Source: Faecalimonas sp.
Lineage (GTDB): Bacteria; Bacillota_A; Clostridia; Lachnospirales; Lachnospiraceae
NCBI GenBank assembly: GCA_026169575.1
Contig: JAPFCT010000057.1
Span: forward strand, 1-15,401
DNA length: 15,401 bases
Reading direction: 5' to 3'
Program-made: the position numbers and the translations under genes
Notes under the pieces: model-generated
Seen by the model: only the letters and a program-made list of their open reading frames with translations
Database searches by the model: none
Told to the model about the DNA's origin: nothing
Part shown: one piece after another, positions 15,357 through 15,401 of the stretch
How positions within the stretch are numbered: the first letter of the stretch is position 1
Layout: the number at the start of each line of letters is the position of its first letter

Positions 15357-15401
15357 TTACCGGATCCCCAGAACCTGCTTCAGCACCTCCGTACACTCAC
15401 T
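15357..15401 (-). CDS. Probable C-terminal end of an unidentified minus-strand gene
   Basis: The minus-strand frame entering from the right edge reads SECTEVLKQVLGIR and stops at TAA (15359-15357). The amphipathic composition looks like a real C-terminus, and the downstream space (15189-15356) is non-coding and carries the ABC operon control region. Fourteen residues are too few to name it. Confidence 0.35.
   Translation of the reverse strand, partial: SECTEVLKQVLGIR

Overview
The window looks like a piece of chromosome from a Gram-positive, low-to-moderate GC Clostridia species, most likely a Lachnospiraceae gut anaerobe. The reasons are the strong AGGAGG-type ribosome binding sites, the eno/secG/rnr/smpB block typical of Firmicutes, an ECF-type transporter, an Rpn/PD-(D/E)XK 'transposase' nuclease, a YitT protein, a bacterial NSS symporter, and a two-component system next to an FtsX-type ABC exporter. 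The genus is an inference from gene content; no rRNA or other taxonomic marker is present.

Layout. 1-984 (minus): the end of an ECF transporter operon, with the S component followed by a T component cut by the left edge. 985-1348: an AT-rich divergent control region with a good minus-strand promoter, several palindromes and a repeated LacI-like operator. 1349-2227 (plus): an Rpn-family nuclease with its own extended -10 promoter. 2228-2447: a long nested hairpin that probably ends minus-strand transcription. 2448-7242 (minus): eno, secG, rnr, smpB and a small unknown protein, which cover glycolysis, protein export and RNA/translation quality control. secG has its own promoter, and a perfect hairpin with a U-rich tail separates it from rnr. 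7371-8222 (plus): yitT-type membrane protein. 8478-9833 (plus): sodium-dependent NSS symporter. 9979-11813 (plus): OmpR-type response regulator and histidine kinase with overlapping stop and start codons. 11824-15188 (minus): an ABC ATPase and its large two-FtsX-domain permease, convergent with the kinase and ending 10 bp from it. 15357-15401: probable C-terminal end of another minus-strand gene.

How the parts may work together. The regulator/kinase pair and the ABC exporter face each other, an arrangement in keeping with Bce/Vra-like peptide or antibiotic detoxification and envelope-stress systems. Upstream of the ABC operon there is a GTGACA direct repeat with an 11 bp period, placed where an OmpR-type activator would sit. 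This suggests the response regulator drives the transporter. The eno-smpB block is ordinary housekeeping. The least explained items are the 77-residue protein after smpB, the nested hairpin after it, and the dense operator region upstream of the ECF genes. I found no CRISPR array, rRNA, tRNA, tmRNA, prophage or intact insertion sequence.
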